Shown here: piece by piece, positions 38,713 through 47,491 of the stretch
Numbering within the stretch: position 1 is the stretch's first letter
Layout: the number at the start of each line of letters is the position of its first letter
NCBI RefSeq assembly: GCF_033436665.1
Contig: NZ_JAWQFO010000002.1
Span: forward strand, 1 to 64,000
DNA length: 64,000 bases
Reading direction: 5' to 3'
From: JAWQFO01 sp033436665
GTDB lineage: Bacteria > Pseudomonadota > Alphaproteobacteria > Rhodobacterales > Rhodobacteraceae
The notes under the pieces: generated by a model
Database searches by the model: none
Seen by the model: the letters and a program-made list of their open reading frames with translations, nothing else
Told to the model about the DNA's origin: nothing
Program-made: the position numbers and the translations under genes

Positions 38713-38881
38713 CATGATCTCCTGTGGTCTTGGTTGCGGAACGGCACGCCATCTCGTGTCGGCGTTGCTGAAACGGCTGCTTCCAGTCACGAAAGACGCA
38801 TTAACGGGGTCGGTCTCCTGAGCCTCACCGACCTCTTCGCTGAAGACATCGGTGAGGCCTGGGTGTTACCTTCGGCTGGGA

Positions 38882-39421
38882 TCAGCTCGAGCGGCGCGCG
38901 ATGCCCTGGAGGGCCGCGGCGAGGACGATGCCGTAAAGCACGTGCCCGACCAGCGCGACCCAAGTGATACCCGTAAAGTTCAGAAAGAACGGGAGGCCGG
39001 CGATCGCGGTGATGCCGCCGATGGCAAAGACCCAAAGCGCCGCGCCGTAGATCGCGGAGGGCAGGAACCAGTGCGTCCTCCCCACGGTCGCGTTCCAGAC
39101 CGGGCGAAACCCGAAGAGCCAGCCAAGCGGATAGGCGATCAGGCCGACGATGTAGAAATGCACGAAGTATCCGGCGAAGTCGCCGTTGGGCAGTCCGAAG
39201 GAGCCGAGAAGGCTTTTTGCGAGGCCATGCGGCGACAGGGTGGCATAACCGAGCGCCGGGCTGATCACCTGCCCCCAGAGGTCGAACGCGTTGGTGGCGA
39301 GAAAGCCGGCGATGAACATCGCGCCGACGGTGCCGGCGTTGATCGCGGGAAGATCGGACGTGATCCTGCGCGCGATGTTCTGCAGGGCAGGGCGGTGGGC
39401 GAGGGTGTCCGTCGAGGTCAT
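38882..39421 (-). CDS. Integral membrane protein of unknown function, 179 aa
   Basis: The protein has four likely membrane helices: residues about 25-50 (INAGTVGAMFIAGFLATNAF), 75-100 (GYFVHFYIVGLIAYPLGWLFGF), 110-140 (WFLPSAIYGAALWVFAIGGITAIAGLPFF) and 145-170 (WVALVGHVLYGIVLAAALQGIA). The start is set at 39421 with AAGGATG ahead; an in-frame ATG at 39430 is possible. It is divergent from a LysR regulator whose target it probably is. No family is recognised. Confidence 0.72.
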   Translation of the reverse strand: MTSTDTLAHRPALQNIARRITSDLPAINAGTVGAMFIAGFLATNAFDLWGQVISPALGYATLSPHGLAKSLLGSFGLPNGDFAGYFVHFYIVGLIAYPLGWLFGFRPVWNATVGRTHWFLPSAIYGAALWVFAIGGITAIAGLPFFLNFTGITWVALVGHVLYGIVLAAALQGIARRSS

Positions 39422-39474
39422 CGGTGTCATCCTTTGGTTGGAGTGTCTGTGGATGCGTCCAATATCGCCATTTC

Positions 39475-39513
39475 TCACTATGAAAAGAATGCGCGAAAAT
39501 TGTACTTCACTAT
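39475..39513. promoter_or_regulatory. Direct repeat TCACTAT in divergent promoter
   Basis: TCACTAT occurs at 39475-39481 and again at 39507-39513, 32 bp (about three helical turns) apart, in the AT-rich gap between the membrane-protein gene and the LysR gene. Such spaced repeats are compatible with LysR tetramer binding, but the motif is short. Confidence 0.3.
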
Positions 39514-39564
39514 TTCAGATCCGAGCATAATCTGGACGCGACCAACCGGCGGGAGGCGCTCCCC

Positions 39565-40464
39565 TTGGATCGATTCGAGGCACTTCGACTGTTCGTGGCG
39601 GTGGCGGATCACGAAGGGTTCGCGGCGGGCGCGCGGGCGATCGGCGCCAGCGCGGCCTCGGCGACGCGCGCGGTGACCACGCTCGAGGAACGGCTGGGCG
39701 TCAAGCTTTTCGTCCGCACCACGCGATCCGTGCGCCTGACCGAGCCCGGACGGATCTACCTGGATCGCTCGCGGCAGGTATTGGACGACCTCGGTCAGGC
39801 GGATGCGCTGGCCTCCGGCGCCGCGGCGGTGCCGACAGGGCGCTTGCGGATCACGACGCCGGTGCGGTTCGGGATCCTGCACCTCATGCCGGTGATCGGG
39901 TCCTTTTTAGACCAAAACGACGCGGTGACCGCGGACGTGGTGTTCGTCGACCGCGTGGTGAACCTGATCGAAGAGGGGTTTGACGTCGCGCTGCGCATCG
40001 GCCCGCTGCCGGACTCGGGCCTGGTGGCCCGGCGCGTCGGAGAGGTGCGCCGCGTCGTCTGCGCCGCGCCGGACTATCTGGACCGCCGCGGCGAACCGGA
40101 ACATCCCGACGATCTGGGTGCGCATGCCATCGTCTCGGCGACGACGGTGACGGCGACCGACGAATGGAAGTTCGGAGACAAGGTCTCGGCGACCGTGAAT
40201 CCGCGTATCCGGATGAATTCCGTCGAGGCGGCGATCACCGGCGCGCGGCTGGCGCACGGGCTGACGCGGGTTCTTTCGTATCAGATCAGCGACGACGTGG
40301 CCGAAGGACGGCTGCGTATCGTCTTGCGCGACTTCGAGCCTGCGCCGCTGCCGGTGCACCTCGTCCACGCCGAAGGCCGCATCGCCTCGGCCAAGGTCCG
40401 CGCCTTCATCGACCATTCCGTCGAGGCTTTGAAGGAAAGGCTCGCGCGGTTAGAGCGACTGTGA
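39565..40464 (+). CDS. LysR-family transcriptional regulator
   Basis: The 299-aa protein has the helix-turn-helix FVAVADHEGFAAGARAIGASAASATRAVTTLEERLGVKLFVRTTRSV at the amino end and an effector domain ending EALKERLARLERL. The start is TTG at 39565, supported by GGGAGG eight nt upstream and by the family opening LDRFEALRLFV. It resembles the PgrR/DmlR-like branch that regulates a divergent gene, here the 179-aa membrane protein. Confidence 0.9.
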   Translation: MDRFEALRLFVAVADHEGFAAGARAIGASAASATRAVTTLEERLGVKLFVRTTRSVRLTEPGRIYLDRSRQVLDDLGQADALASGAAAVPTGRLRITTPVRFGILHLMPVIGSFLDQNDAVTADVVFVDRVVNLIEEGFDVALRIGPLPDSGLVARRVGEVRRVVCAAPDYLDRRGEPEHPDDLGAHAIVSATTVTATDEWKFGDKVSATVNPRIRMNSVEAAITGARLAHGLTRVLSYQISDDVAEGRLRIVLRDFEPAPLPVHLVHAEGRIASAKVRAFIDHSVEALKERLARLERL

Positions 40465-40656
40465 AGGTTGTCGGGGTGGCGACCCCGGTATCTGCCGGAT
40501 CTTTGCAAGCTAGCCGGACCGGGTCTCGGACGTCTGCGGCATCGTCACAGATCGCCGAGCCTGTGCGAGTAGTTTGTAGACTGCAGGTGTCCTGCCATCG
40601 CGCAGGGACGGAAAGGCGCGAGCATTTCGGATTACCCGCATGTCGAGACGGCGCGG

Positions 40657-41724
40657 TCAGAGCACCTGGCCAGTGTCGCGATCGAAGAGATGGCACGCCG
40701 CGGGGTCGGCGGTGAGGTGCAGCACCTGACCGGGCCGCACGTCGGTCCGGCCTCGGAAGCTCGCCGTAATCTCGTCGTCGCCCTTGCGCAGCAGAAGTTC
40801 GGTGTCCGACCCTGTCGGCTCGACCACCACGACCCTGGCCGCGATGGTGCCGGGGGCTTCGTCCGGCAAGATCTCTAGCCTCTCGGGGCGGATGCCGACG
40901 GTCACGCGGTCATGGCCGGGCAGGGCGCGCGGCAGCCTGATGCTGTCGCCGTCGGCGAACCGCGCTTGATCCGGTGATGCCGGGGACAGGCCGAGATCGA
41001 AGAAATTCATCGCCGGCGAGCCGAGAAAGGACGCGACGAAGCGGTTCGCGGGCCGGTCGTAGAGGTCCAGCGGCGCGCCGACCTGCTCGATCTCGCCGTC
41101 GCGCAGCACCACGATCCGGTCGGCCAGCGTCATCGCCTCGATCTGGTCGTGCGTGACGTAGACCGTGGTGGTCTGCAGCTTCTGGTGCAGCTCCTTGAGT
41201 TCCGCACGCATGCGGACGCGCAGCTTTGCGTCGAGGTTCGACAGCGGCTCGTCGAAGAGAAAGACCCGCGGTTCGCGCACGATCGCGCGGCCCATCGCGA
41301 CGCGCTGACGCTGACCGCCGGACAGCTCGCGCGGGTAACGATCCAGATGATCCTGAAGCCCGAGCGCCCCGGCGGCGGGCTGGACCCGTTCGGCCTGTTC
41401 CTCGGCGCTGCGCCCTGCGAGCCTCAGCGCGAAGCTCATGTTCTGGGCGCTCGTCATGTGCGGATAGAGCGCGTAGGACTGGAACACCATCGAGATGCCG
41501 CGATCGCGCGCAGGCACGTCGTTGACCCGCCGCCCGTCGATGAAAAGGTCGCCCGAGGTGATCGATTCGAGCCCCGAGATCATCCGCAGCAGGGTCGACT
41601 TGCCGCAGCCCGACGGGCCCACGAGAACGAGGAACTCGCCTTCGCGGATCTCGAGGTCGATCGAGCGGATCACGTCGAGCGCGCCGAAGCGCTTGTGCAC
41701 GCCTTTCAACTCAACCGTTGCCAT
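40657..41724 (-). CDS. ABC transporter ATPase, MalK/UgpC type
   Basis: The 355-aa protein has Walker A GPSGCGKST, Q-loop VFQSYALYPHMT, signature ELSGGQRQR, Walker B VFLFDEPLSNLD and H-loop YVTHDQIEAMTLADRI. A carboxyl TOBE domain follows (VGIRPERLEIL, VVEPTGSDTELLL). It is the last gene of the sugar-type importer operon; its start overlaps the end of the DUF4432 gene by 14 nt, and AGGAG lies 6 nt upstream. Confidence 0.93.
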   Translation of the reverse strand: MATVELKGVHKRFGALDVIRSIDLEIREGEFLVLVGPSGCGKSTLLRMISGLESITSGDLFIDGRRVNDVPARDRGISMVFQSYALYPHMTSAQNMSFALRLAGRSAEEQAERVQPAAGALGLQDHLDRYPRELSGGQRQRVAMGRAIVREPRVFLFDEPLSNLDAKLRVRMRAELKELHQKLQTTTVYVTHDQIEAMTLADRIVVLRDGEIEQVGAPLDLYDRPANRFVASFLGSPAMNFFDLGLSPASPDQARFADGDSIRLPRALPGHDRVTVGIRPERLEILPDEAPGTIAARVVVVEPTGSDTELLLRKGDDEITASFRGRTDVRPGQVLHLTADPAACHLFDRDTGQVL

Positions 41725-42724
41725 GCGGGTCTCCTTTCGTCGCTGCACTGGGCGTGGCGAATCTGTAGGTGAGGGTGGAGGTCCAGCGCGCGCCGGGGGC
41801 GAGCGTCATGCCCGGCTCGCTGGTGCCGTCGTCGCGCCGGCCGCAGTTCGCCGGTTCGACCGAGACGATGTTGCGCCGTGGGCGTGGGTCGGACCAGACC
41901 TGGACGAAGGGCAGGGCGGCGGCGTCGCCTTCGACCGAAATCGACAGCGCGGGCCATGGACCAAAGGCCGGGCGGTCGAACACGGCTTGGAAGCGCCCGG
42001 GTCCGGCGTCGTGGCAGGCGGCGGGGCGCGGGGCAGCCTCTCTTGCGCCGGCCGGTTCGTGGCGCAGGGTCTCGCGCCCGTTCAGGGACAGGCGGGTTCC
42101 GGGGCCGACGCTGGGGTAGCCAAAGTTGGTGTGATAGAGAATGCGGAAGGCGCTGGGGTCAGGTCCGATGTTCTCGATCGTGTCGGTGAGCCGCAGCACG
42201 GCCTTTCCGACCGGGGCTTCGATGCGGCGCCTGAGCGAGAAGCTGGCGCCGCGCAGGTGGGCGCGGACCGCTTCGCCCTCGGCATAGATGACCGGTTCCG
42301 GCGCGCTCCAGTCCTCGCCATGCGCGGTGATGCGCGCGGGTGTCAGCGGCAGCGTGCCGTGCAAGGGCAGACTGTCACGAGGCTGGCGCACGTTGTCGAG
42401 GCCGCAGGTCAGCAGGAAGCCCGAGAGCGCCCGCTCGATCCCGGTGCCGCCGTCGCTGGCCGCGTCGTGAAGCTGCGGGGCGAGCATGCCGCCGGGATGC
42501 TGCCAGGCAATCGGCATGCCGTGCACCCAGAGCGGTCCGATATCCATCGTGCGGTCCGCCAGGACCCAGAAATCCAGCCCGCCGCCCGTCGAGAAGGCCA
42601 GCGCGCGCTGGCCGCGTGATGGCCCCTCGTCGAGCGTGATGCGGCGCACAGCGGCCAGCTGGCGGCGGTCTCCGGTCAGCTCGGCAAGGTGCGGATCGAC
42701 CGGCCTGGCGAGGGTCGCGGTCAT
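41711..42724 (-). CDS. Aldose 1-epimerase-like protein (DUF4432 family)
   Basis: The 337-aa protein is a galactose-mutarotase-fold enzyme: GGLDFWVLADRTMDIGPLWVHGMPIAW (about 47-73), SGFLLTCGLDNVRQP, LPLHGTLPLTPARI with the likely catalytic histidine (H122), RILYHTNFGYP (H198) and late DDGTSEPGMTLAPGARW. It probably converts sugar anomers or a related reducing-end form in the cytoplasm. It sits between the sulfatase (ATGA overlap) and the ATPase in the ABC operon, supporting a sulfated sugar as the imported compound. Confidence 0.82.
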   Translation of the reverse strand: MTATLARPVDPHLAELTGDRRQLAAVRRITLDEGPSRGQRALAFSTGGGLDFWVLADRTMDIGPLWVHGMPIAWQHPGGMLAPQLHDAASDGGTGIERALSGFLLTCGLDNVRQPRDSLPLHGTLPLTPARITAHGEDWSAPEPVIYAEGEAVRAHLRGASFSLRRRIEAPVGKAVLRLTDTIENIGPDPSAFRILYHTNFGYPSVGPGTRLSLNGRETLRHEPAGAREAAPRPAACHDAGPGRFQAVFDRPAFGPWPALSISVEGDAAALPFVQVWSDPRPRRNIVSVEPANCGRRDDGTSEPGMTLAPGARWTSTLTYRFATPSAATKGDPHGNG

Positions 42725-44247
42725 GCAGGCCCCTCGGGGGCGTCGAGCCGCAGCCGTCGGTAGGCCTCCGGCGGGGCGTCGATGCCGGCCATCAGCCCGG
42801 TCATGAGGTCGGTCATCCGTGTCTCGGCCTCCGCGTCATCGAGTGGGCTGGCCTGCGCAGGGTCCGCGGCAACATCGAAGAGGACCGTGGTGTCCTCCAT
42901 CAGGCAGCCCGGTCCGTAGGTCCGGTACATGGCCGCGCTCTCGTGCACAGGCACGCGCAGAAGCGGCATGTTGCGGCTGAAAGACATCGGCGGCACCAGC
43001 TCGGCCTGTTCCAGCTCGGCGTCCGCGAAGAAATCGAAGATATGCGTGGGCATCAGCGTGTACTGGTAGATTTCCTGACTACGCAGGTCCGAGGGGTAAC
43101 GGAAATAGGTGTAGCGCCCGTCGGTCACGTTCACTGCGCCGCCGAAATAGCCGAAGAGTACCGCCTCGTGACCGGGCGCGCCTTCGAGCATCGCACGCAG
43201 CGACAGGCCTTTCATCTGCGGGCTCGGTGTCCCGTCGAAGATATCCATGAACGTCGTGCAGAGGTCGGGCGTCTGGGTCAGCGCATCGATCCGCGCGCCG
43301 GGGCGCGGGTGGGCCGGGTCGTGGAAAAACAGCGGGATATGGGCGATCTCCTCGTAGAGGTTCATCCGGTTCTTGGCCCAAAAGTCGTGTTCGCCCAGAA
43401 GGTAGCCGTGATCCGTGGTGACCACGAGCGCGGTATCCTGCCACAGATCGTCCGCGTCGAATGCATCCAGCACCTCGCCCAGCAGCGCGTCGCAATGCGC
43501 CATCGAGGCCATGTAGTTCGCGCGCAACTCGGCGTTTTCCTCCTCGGACACGCCGGGCCGATCGTATGGCGGCCAGTCGCGCGCGGGACCGCTCCAGCCG
43601 CTGCGGAACGCGTCCTTGAACCTGTCGGGCGCGTGGAAGGGTTCGTGCGGGTCGAAGCATTCGATCTGCAGAAACCAGTTGTCGCCATCCTTGTTGCGGG
43701 TGATGAAATCGAGGCCCGCCTGCACGGTCCGGTGCGACGGGAACTCGACCTCCTCGCGGATGCGTTCGCGGTTGACCATGTGCCGGCGCTGGTAGCTGCG
43801 CGGCGCCTCGCTGTACTGCGCTTCGTGAAAGCGCGCCTTGAGGTCGGCCCAGTCCGGGTTCGCGACACCGACCCAGCCGTCGCCTTCCTGCCCACGGATC
43901 AGGTCGCAGCTGTCATAGCGGTTGTGATAGGTGGCCCCACCATCCTCCCAGTAATGGAAGTGGTCCGTGGCAAGATGCGTGTAGGTACCTTTCTGGCGCA
44001 TCAGTTCTTCGGTGAAACAGGTGTCGAACGGCTCGACCGGCCCCCAGGAACGGTGCAGGAACCCCAGCCGTCCGGTCAGGATGTCGCGGCGCGCCGGCAT
44101 GCAGGGCATGGAGCCGACGTAGTGCCGGTCGAAGGTCGCCGCGCGCTCCGCCAGCCGGTCGAAGTTCGGCGTCGGCACGGTCGTGCCGCCATAGGGTCCG
44201 AGCATGTGGCGGTTGAGGCTGTCGAACATCAGGAAAACGGTGCGCAT
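42721..44247 (-). CDS. Sulfatase, Cys-type, cytoplasmic
   Basis: The 508-aa protein starts VFLMFDSLNRHMLGPYG (metal aspartate in the opening) and has CMPARRDILTG (C49) as the CxPxR formylglycine site. LVVTTDHGYLLGEHDFWAKN carries the late metal ligands. There is no signal peptide. It differs from the other three by FDSLNRH in place of the DQ opening, a pattern seen in a distinct sulfatase subfamily. It lies between the permease and the epimerase-like gene, so the imported compound is most likely its substrate. FGE at 32981 would be needed for activity. Confidence 0.92.
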   Translation of the reverse strand: MRTVFLMFDSLNRHMLGPYGGTTVPTPNFDRLAERAATFDRHYVGSMPCMPARRDILTGRLGFLHRSWGPVEPFDTCFTEELMRQKGTYTHLATDHFHYWEDGGATYHNRYDSCDLIRGQEGDGWVGVANPDWADLKARFHEAQYSEAPRSYQRRHMVNRERIREEVEFPSHRTVQAGLDFITRNKDGDNWFLQIECFDPHEPFHAPDRFKDAFRSGWSGPARDWPPYDRPGVSEEENAELRANYMASMAHCDALLGEVLDAFDADDLWQDTALVVTTDHGYLLGEHDFWAKNRMNLYEEIAHIPLFFHDPAHPRPGARIDALTQTPDLCTTFMDIFDGTPSPQMKGLSLRAMLEGAPGHEAVLFGYFGGAVNVTDGRYTYFRYPSDLRSQEIYQYTLMPTHIFDFFADAELEQAELVPPMSFSRNMPLLRVPVHESAAMYRTYGPGCLMEDTTVLFDVAADPAQASPLDDAEAETRMTDLMTGLMAGIDAPPEAYRRLRLDAPEGPA

Positions 44248-44255
44248 GGGAGGTC

Positions 44256-45086
44256 CTACTTGACGGCACCCGAGGTCAACCCGCGCACGATGAAGCGTTG
44301 GGCGACGATCAGGAGGATGAAGGCGGGAACGATCGAAAGCGTCGAGGCGGCGGCCATCTCGGTGAAGGCGATGGTGTTTTCCTGCGCGTACTTGCCGATG
44401 CCCAGAGGCACGGTGGCGGTGTCGCGCTGGGACAGGGTGAGGGCCACGGGAAACTCGTTCCACGAGAAGATGAAACACAGGATACCGGTCGCGGCGAGAC
44501 CCGGGCGCACGATGGGGATGACGACGAAGCGCAGCACCGCGGGCGCCTTGGCCCCGTCGATCACGGCGGCTTCGACCAGTTCCTTCGGCACGTCGCGGAT
44601 GAAGACGCCCATCATCCACAGCGCCATCGGCAGGTTGATTGTCGTGTGCGCGAGGATCAGGCCGAGGTGCGTGTTGTCGAGGCCCACGGCGCGGAACATC
44701 GTGTACCAGGCACCTGCCAGCGTGATCGGCGGCACCATGTGAAAGATCACCGACCAGCCGAGCAGCAGGCGCAGCACCCAGTCGGCCCATTGCAGGCGGT
44801 AGAGCGAGAAGGCGGCGAGCGTGGCGACGGCCAGCACGATGAGCGTCGAAGCAACGGCGATGATGCCGGAATTGCGGAAGTTGGTGATGAAATCCGAGGT
44901 CTTGCCGGTAATCACAGAGTCGTAGCTGAAAAGCGTGGGCTGAAACCGCCATTGCCCCATCAAGAGCGCGATCTGGGTCTTGAAGCTCGCCATCACGATC
45001 CAGAGGAAGGGAAAGAGCACGATCAGCGCAAAGCCCATCAGCACGGCGTGGCGCATAAGCGGCGCTGCGCGCGAGAAACCGGTCAT
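44256..45086 (-). CDS. ABC transporter permease, MalG/UgpE type
   Basis: The 276-aa protein has six helices: the first (HAVLMGFALIVLFPFLWIVMASF), then four central ones, and the EAA loop ELVEAAVIDGAKAPAVLRFVVIPIVRPGLAA. Length and topology match carbohydrate-type importers (CUT1). Its start overlaps the upstream permease stop by 4 nt, and the sulfatase begins 8 nt after its stop. Confidence 0.92.
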   Translation of the reverse strand: MTGFSRAAPLMRHAVLMGFALIVLFPFLWIVMASFKTQIALLMGQWRFQPTLFSYDSVITGKTSDFITNFRNSGIIAVASTLIVLAVATLAAFSLYRLQWADWVLRLLLGWSVIFHMVPPITLAGAWYTMFRAVGLDNTHLGLILAHTTINLPMALWMMGVFIRDVPKELVEAAVIDGAKAPAVLRFVVIPIVRPGLAATGILCFIFSWNEFPVALTLSQRDTATVPLGIGKYAQENTIAFTEMAAASTLSIVPAFILLIVAQRFIVRGLTSGAVK

Positions 45087-45958
45087 GCCTCGGGTCCCCG
45101 CCGGGTGGCGACGCGCGACGCGAGGATGATCATCGTGGCGATCACCGCAATTGTGGCCAGCGACATCGCCGCGCCATAGCCGGTCTGGTCCTCGGTGAAA
45201 AAGCGCCGGTAGATGGTGAACGAGATGACCTCGGTCGAAGTGCCGGGGCCGCCGCCGGTCAGCAGGTAGATCTCGTCGAAGACCTTGAAGGCAAGGATCA
45301 TGCGGAAGATGAAAGTGACGACGATGGCCGGCATCATCAGCGGCAGGATGATGTAGCGCAGCACCTGGCCCTTGCGCGCGCCGTCGATCTCGGCGGCCTC
45401 GAAGATGTCCTGCGGCAGGCTTTCGAGGCTTGCCAGCATCAGCAGGTAGCAGAACGGCGTCCAGTGCCAGACGTCGACAATGATCACCGAGATCAGCGCG
45501 AGGTTCGGATTCCCGAGCCAGTCGACCGGCGCGAGCCCAAGGATCATGAGCCCCTGGTTCACCACGCCGAAGTCGAAGGAATACATCAGCTTCCAGATCG
45601 CGCCGATGATGATCCCGGGCACCAGGATCGGCAGGATGAAGACGGCGCGGTAGAAGACGCGCAGGCGCGTGACGCGCGTGGTCATCAGCGCCAGCCAGAA
45701 GCCGAGGACCATCTGGAAGGCCACGGCGACGACGGCGAAGACGATGGTGTTGAGGATACCGGCGCGGAACAGCGTGTCCTCGGGCAGTTTCAGATAGTTG
45801 TCGGTCCCGACCCAGTCCCAGACCGCCTCGCGGTTCAGCCATTCGACGTCGTGAAAGCTGAGCGCGAGCAGGTTGAAGAGCGGCAGGATCGTCAGCAGGA
45901 CGAAGAGCGCCACGGCGGGGGCCAGGGTGGCGTAGCGCCAGAAGGTATCCGAAGTCAT
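45083..45958 (-). CDS. ABC transporter permease, MalF/UgpA type
   Basis: The 291-aa protein has six helices, starting with LAPAVALFVLLTILPLFNLLALSF. The EAA loop is DIFEAAEIDGARKGQVLRYIILPLMMPAIVV and the last helices end LATIAVIATMIILASRVATRR. It pairs with the MalG-type permease; the binding-protein gene lies 58 bp upstream. Confidence 0.92.
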   Translation of the reverse strand: MTSDTFWRYATLAPAVALFVLLTILPLFNLLALSFHDVEWLNREAVWDWVGTDNYLKLPEDTLFRAGILNTIVFAVVAVAFQMVLGFWLALMTTRVTRLRVFYRAVFILPILVPGIIIGAIWKLMYSFDFGVVNQGLMILGLAPVDWLGNPNLALISVIIVDVWHWTPFCYLLMLASLESLPQDIFEAAEIDGARKGQVLRYIILPLMMPAIVVTFIFRMILAFKVFDEIYLLTGGGPGTSTEVISFTIYRRFFTEDQTGYGAAMSLATIAVIATMIILASRVATRRGPEA

Positions 45959-46016
45959 GGGAAGGGTTCCTGCCGGTGGGCGGCCACCCCGCGCGCGGCG
46001 GGATGGCGGGTGGGCG

Positions 46017-47366
46017 TCACTGCAGATCGTCGAGCGTCGGCGCGTCGTAACCGGCGTCGGTCATCACCTTGGCGATCTCGGCCGCCGCGGTGTTGAGCGC
46101 CTCCTTGAGGTCCATCTGCCCGCCGATGGCCTCGTTGAAGCGCAACTCGGTGACCGCGAGCACTTGGGAGGCTTCTGGGATGACGAAGGTCAGCTGGGCG
46201 TTCGGAATGGACTCGGCCAGCGCACGCATGTAGCGGAACGGCTCCTGGTCGGCCATCTCCGAGGTCATCACCGCGCGGCTCACCGGTGGCGAGCCGGCCT
46301 CGGCATAAGCGCGCTGCGCCTCGTCAGTCTGGAACCACTCGAGAAAGGCCAGCGCCGCCTGCTTTCGGTCGTCGGGGATGTTCTTCGGAATCCCGCCCAG
46401 CCAGTGGCCGAGACCCGGGGCCGGGCCGTGATCGGCCGAGCCGGGCACCATGGCGTAATCGACCTTGCCGACGACGGCCGACTGGTTGGGGTCGTCGAAC
46501 TGCGCCGGGGCCGGCACACCCTGAATGTGGCCTGCGCGACCCGTCGCCATGTTCTGGATCACGTTGGTCTGGGTCTGCCCGGCGGTCGAGGGATGCCCGA
46601 CCTCGGAGGCGAGTTTCATGTAGGTTTCCATCCCCGCAAGCGTCTCGGGGCTGTTGATCGTCACCGTGAAATCGCCGCCCTTCTGGTCGGCGAAAATCCC
46701 GCCGCCGTGGCTGACGATGTAGGGAAAGACGTCGAAGGTGACGTCGAAGGCGCCGCGCTGACCGCGCTGCGAGATGCCGTACATCTGCGGCGGATTGTGC
46801 AGAACCTGGGCATTCTCATAAAGCTGGTCCCAGGTCGTCGGCACCTCGAGCCCGTTCTCCTCGTAGAGATCCGAGCGGTAGTGCAGCAGCGGCAGGAACG
46901 GGTTGATCGGGACGCTGACCAGCTTGCCATCGCCATCGCAGGTGATCAGCTTGTTGCCCTCGTCCCAGCAGGTGCTGTCGTCGAAGGTGAAGATGTCCTC
47001 GTTCAGCGTGAATTCGGGGTCGATGTCGGTCAGCGGGTTGATGAATCCGCCGGTGTAGAATTCGACGAAGAACCCTGCGTTCATGATCAGGATGTCGAAG
47101 GGGCTCTCATCCGCCCGCACGGCAGTACGCTGCTTTTCCAGCGATCCCGCGAACGGGTTCACGTCGAGCTCGACGGTATTGCCGCTGGTCTCCTCGTAAA
47201 GCTCGACGACAGCCTGGAAGCCCGGGAACCAGGGCGACTGGTTTATGACGATGGTGATCGGCGCCTCCTGCGCCATCGCCGGCGCGGCCAGCGCCGCCAG
47301 CATCGCGGTGCCGGCAAGACCCCCGACCATACGGTTCGGTCCGCCCGAAAGGCGTTTCTTGAGCAT
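46017..47366 (-). CDS. Carbohydrate-type ABC substrate-binding protein (SBP family 1)
   Basis: The 449-aa protein has a signal peptide cleaved after AMA (about residue 32). The mature start is QEAPITIVINQSPWFPGFQAVVELYEETSGNTVEL, and FDILIMNAGFFVEFYTGGFINPL and SVPINPFLPLLHYRSDLYEENGLEVPTTWDQLYENAQVL follow, all typical of CUT1 binding proteins. GGGAGGA precedes the ATG. It is the first gene of the importer-sulfatase-epimerase operon, so its ligand is probably the sulfated compound handled downstream. Confidence 0.92.
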   Translation of the reverse strand: MLKKRLSGGPNRMVGGLAGTAMLAALAAPAMAQEAPITIVINQSPWFPGFQAVVELYEETSGNTVELDVNPFAGSLEKQRTAVRADESPFDILIMNAGFFVEFYTGGFINPLTDIDPEFTLNEDIFTFDDSTCWDEGNKLITCDGDGKLVSVPINPFLPLLHYRSDLYEENGLEVPTTWDQLYENAQVLHNPPQMYGISQRGQRGAFDVTFDVFPYIVSHGGGIFADQKGGDFTVTINSPETLAGMETYMKLASEVGHPSTAGQTQTNVIQNMATGRAGHIQGVPAPAQFDDPNQSAVVGKVDYAMVPGSADHGPAPGLGHWLGGIPKNIPDDRKQAALAFLEWFQTDEAQRAYAEAGSPPVSRAVMTSEMADQEPFRYMRALAESIPNAQLTFVIPEASQVLAVTELRFNEAIGGQMDLKEALNTAAAEIAKVMTDAGYDAPTLDDLQ

Positions 47367-47471
47367 GGATTTCCTCCCACAGATCCTCGCCTCGGCGCCG
47401 TCCGGCACCGTGGGCATGGCGACACTGTCTCACGGCAGAGACCGTTCATGAAATGATAAAACTTGGGGTCT

Positions 47472-47490
47472 CCATAGCCGCTGGCTATGG
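47472..47490. promoter_or_regulatory. Perfect dyad with LysR-box geometry, upstream of sulfatase ABC operon
   Basis: CCATAGCCGCTGGCTATGG is a perfect 8-bp inverted repeat with a 3-bp centre. It contains T-N11-A (T47475 to A47487) within ATAGCC-N3-GGCTAT, the geometry of LysR-regulator recognition boxes. It lies between the LysR gene stop and the binding-protein start, 106 bp upstream of the latter. It could also act as a short hairpin terminator for the LysR gene. Confidence 0.55.
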
Positions 47491-47491
47491 C

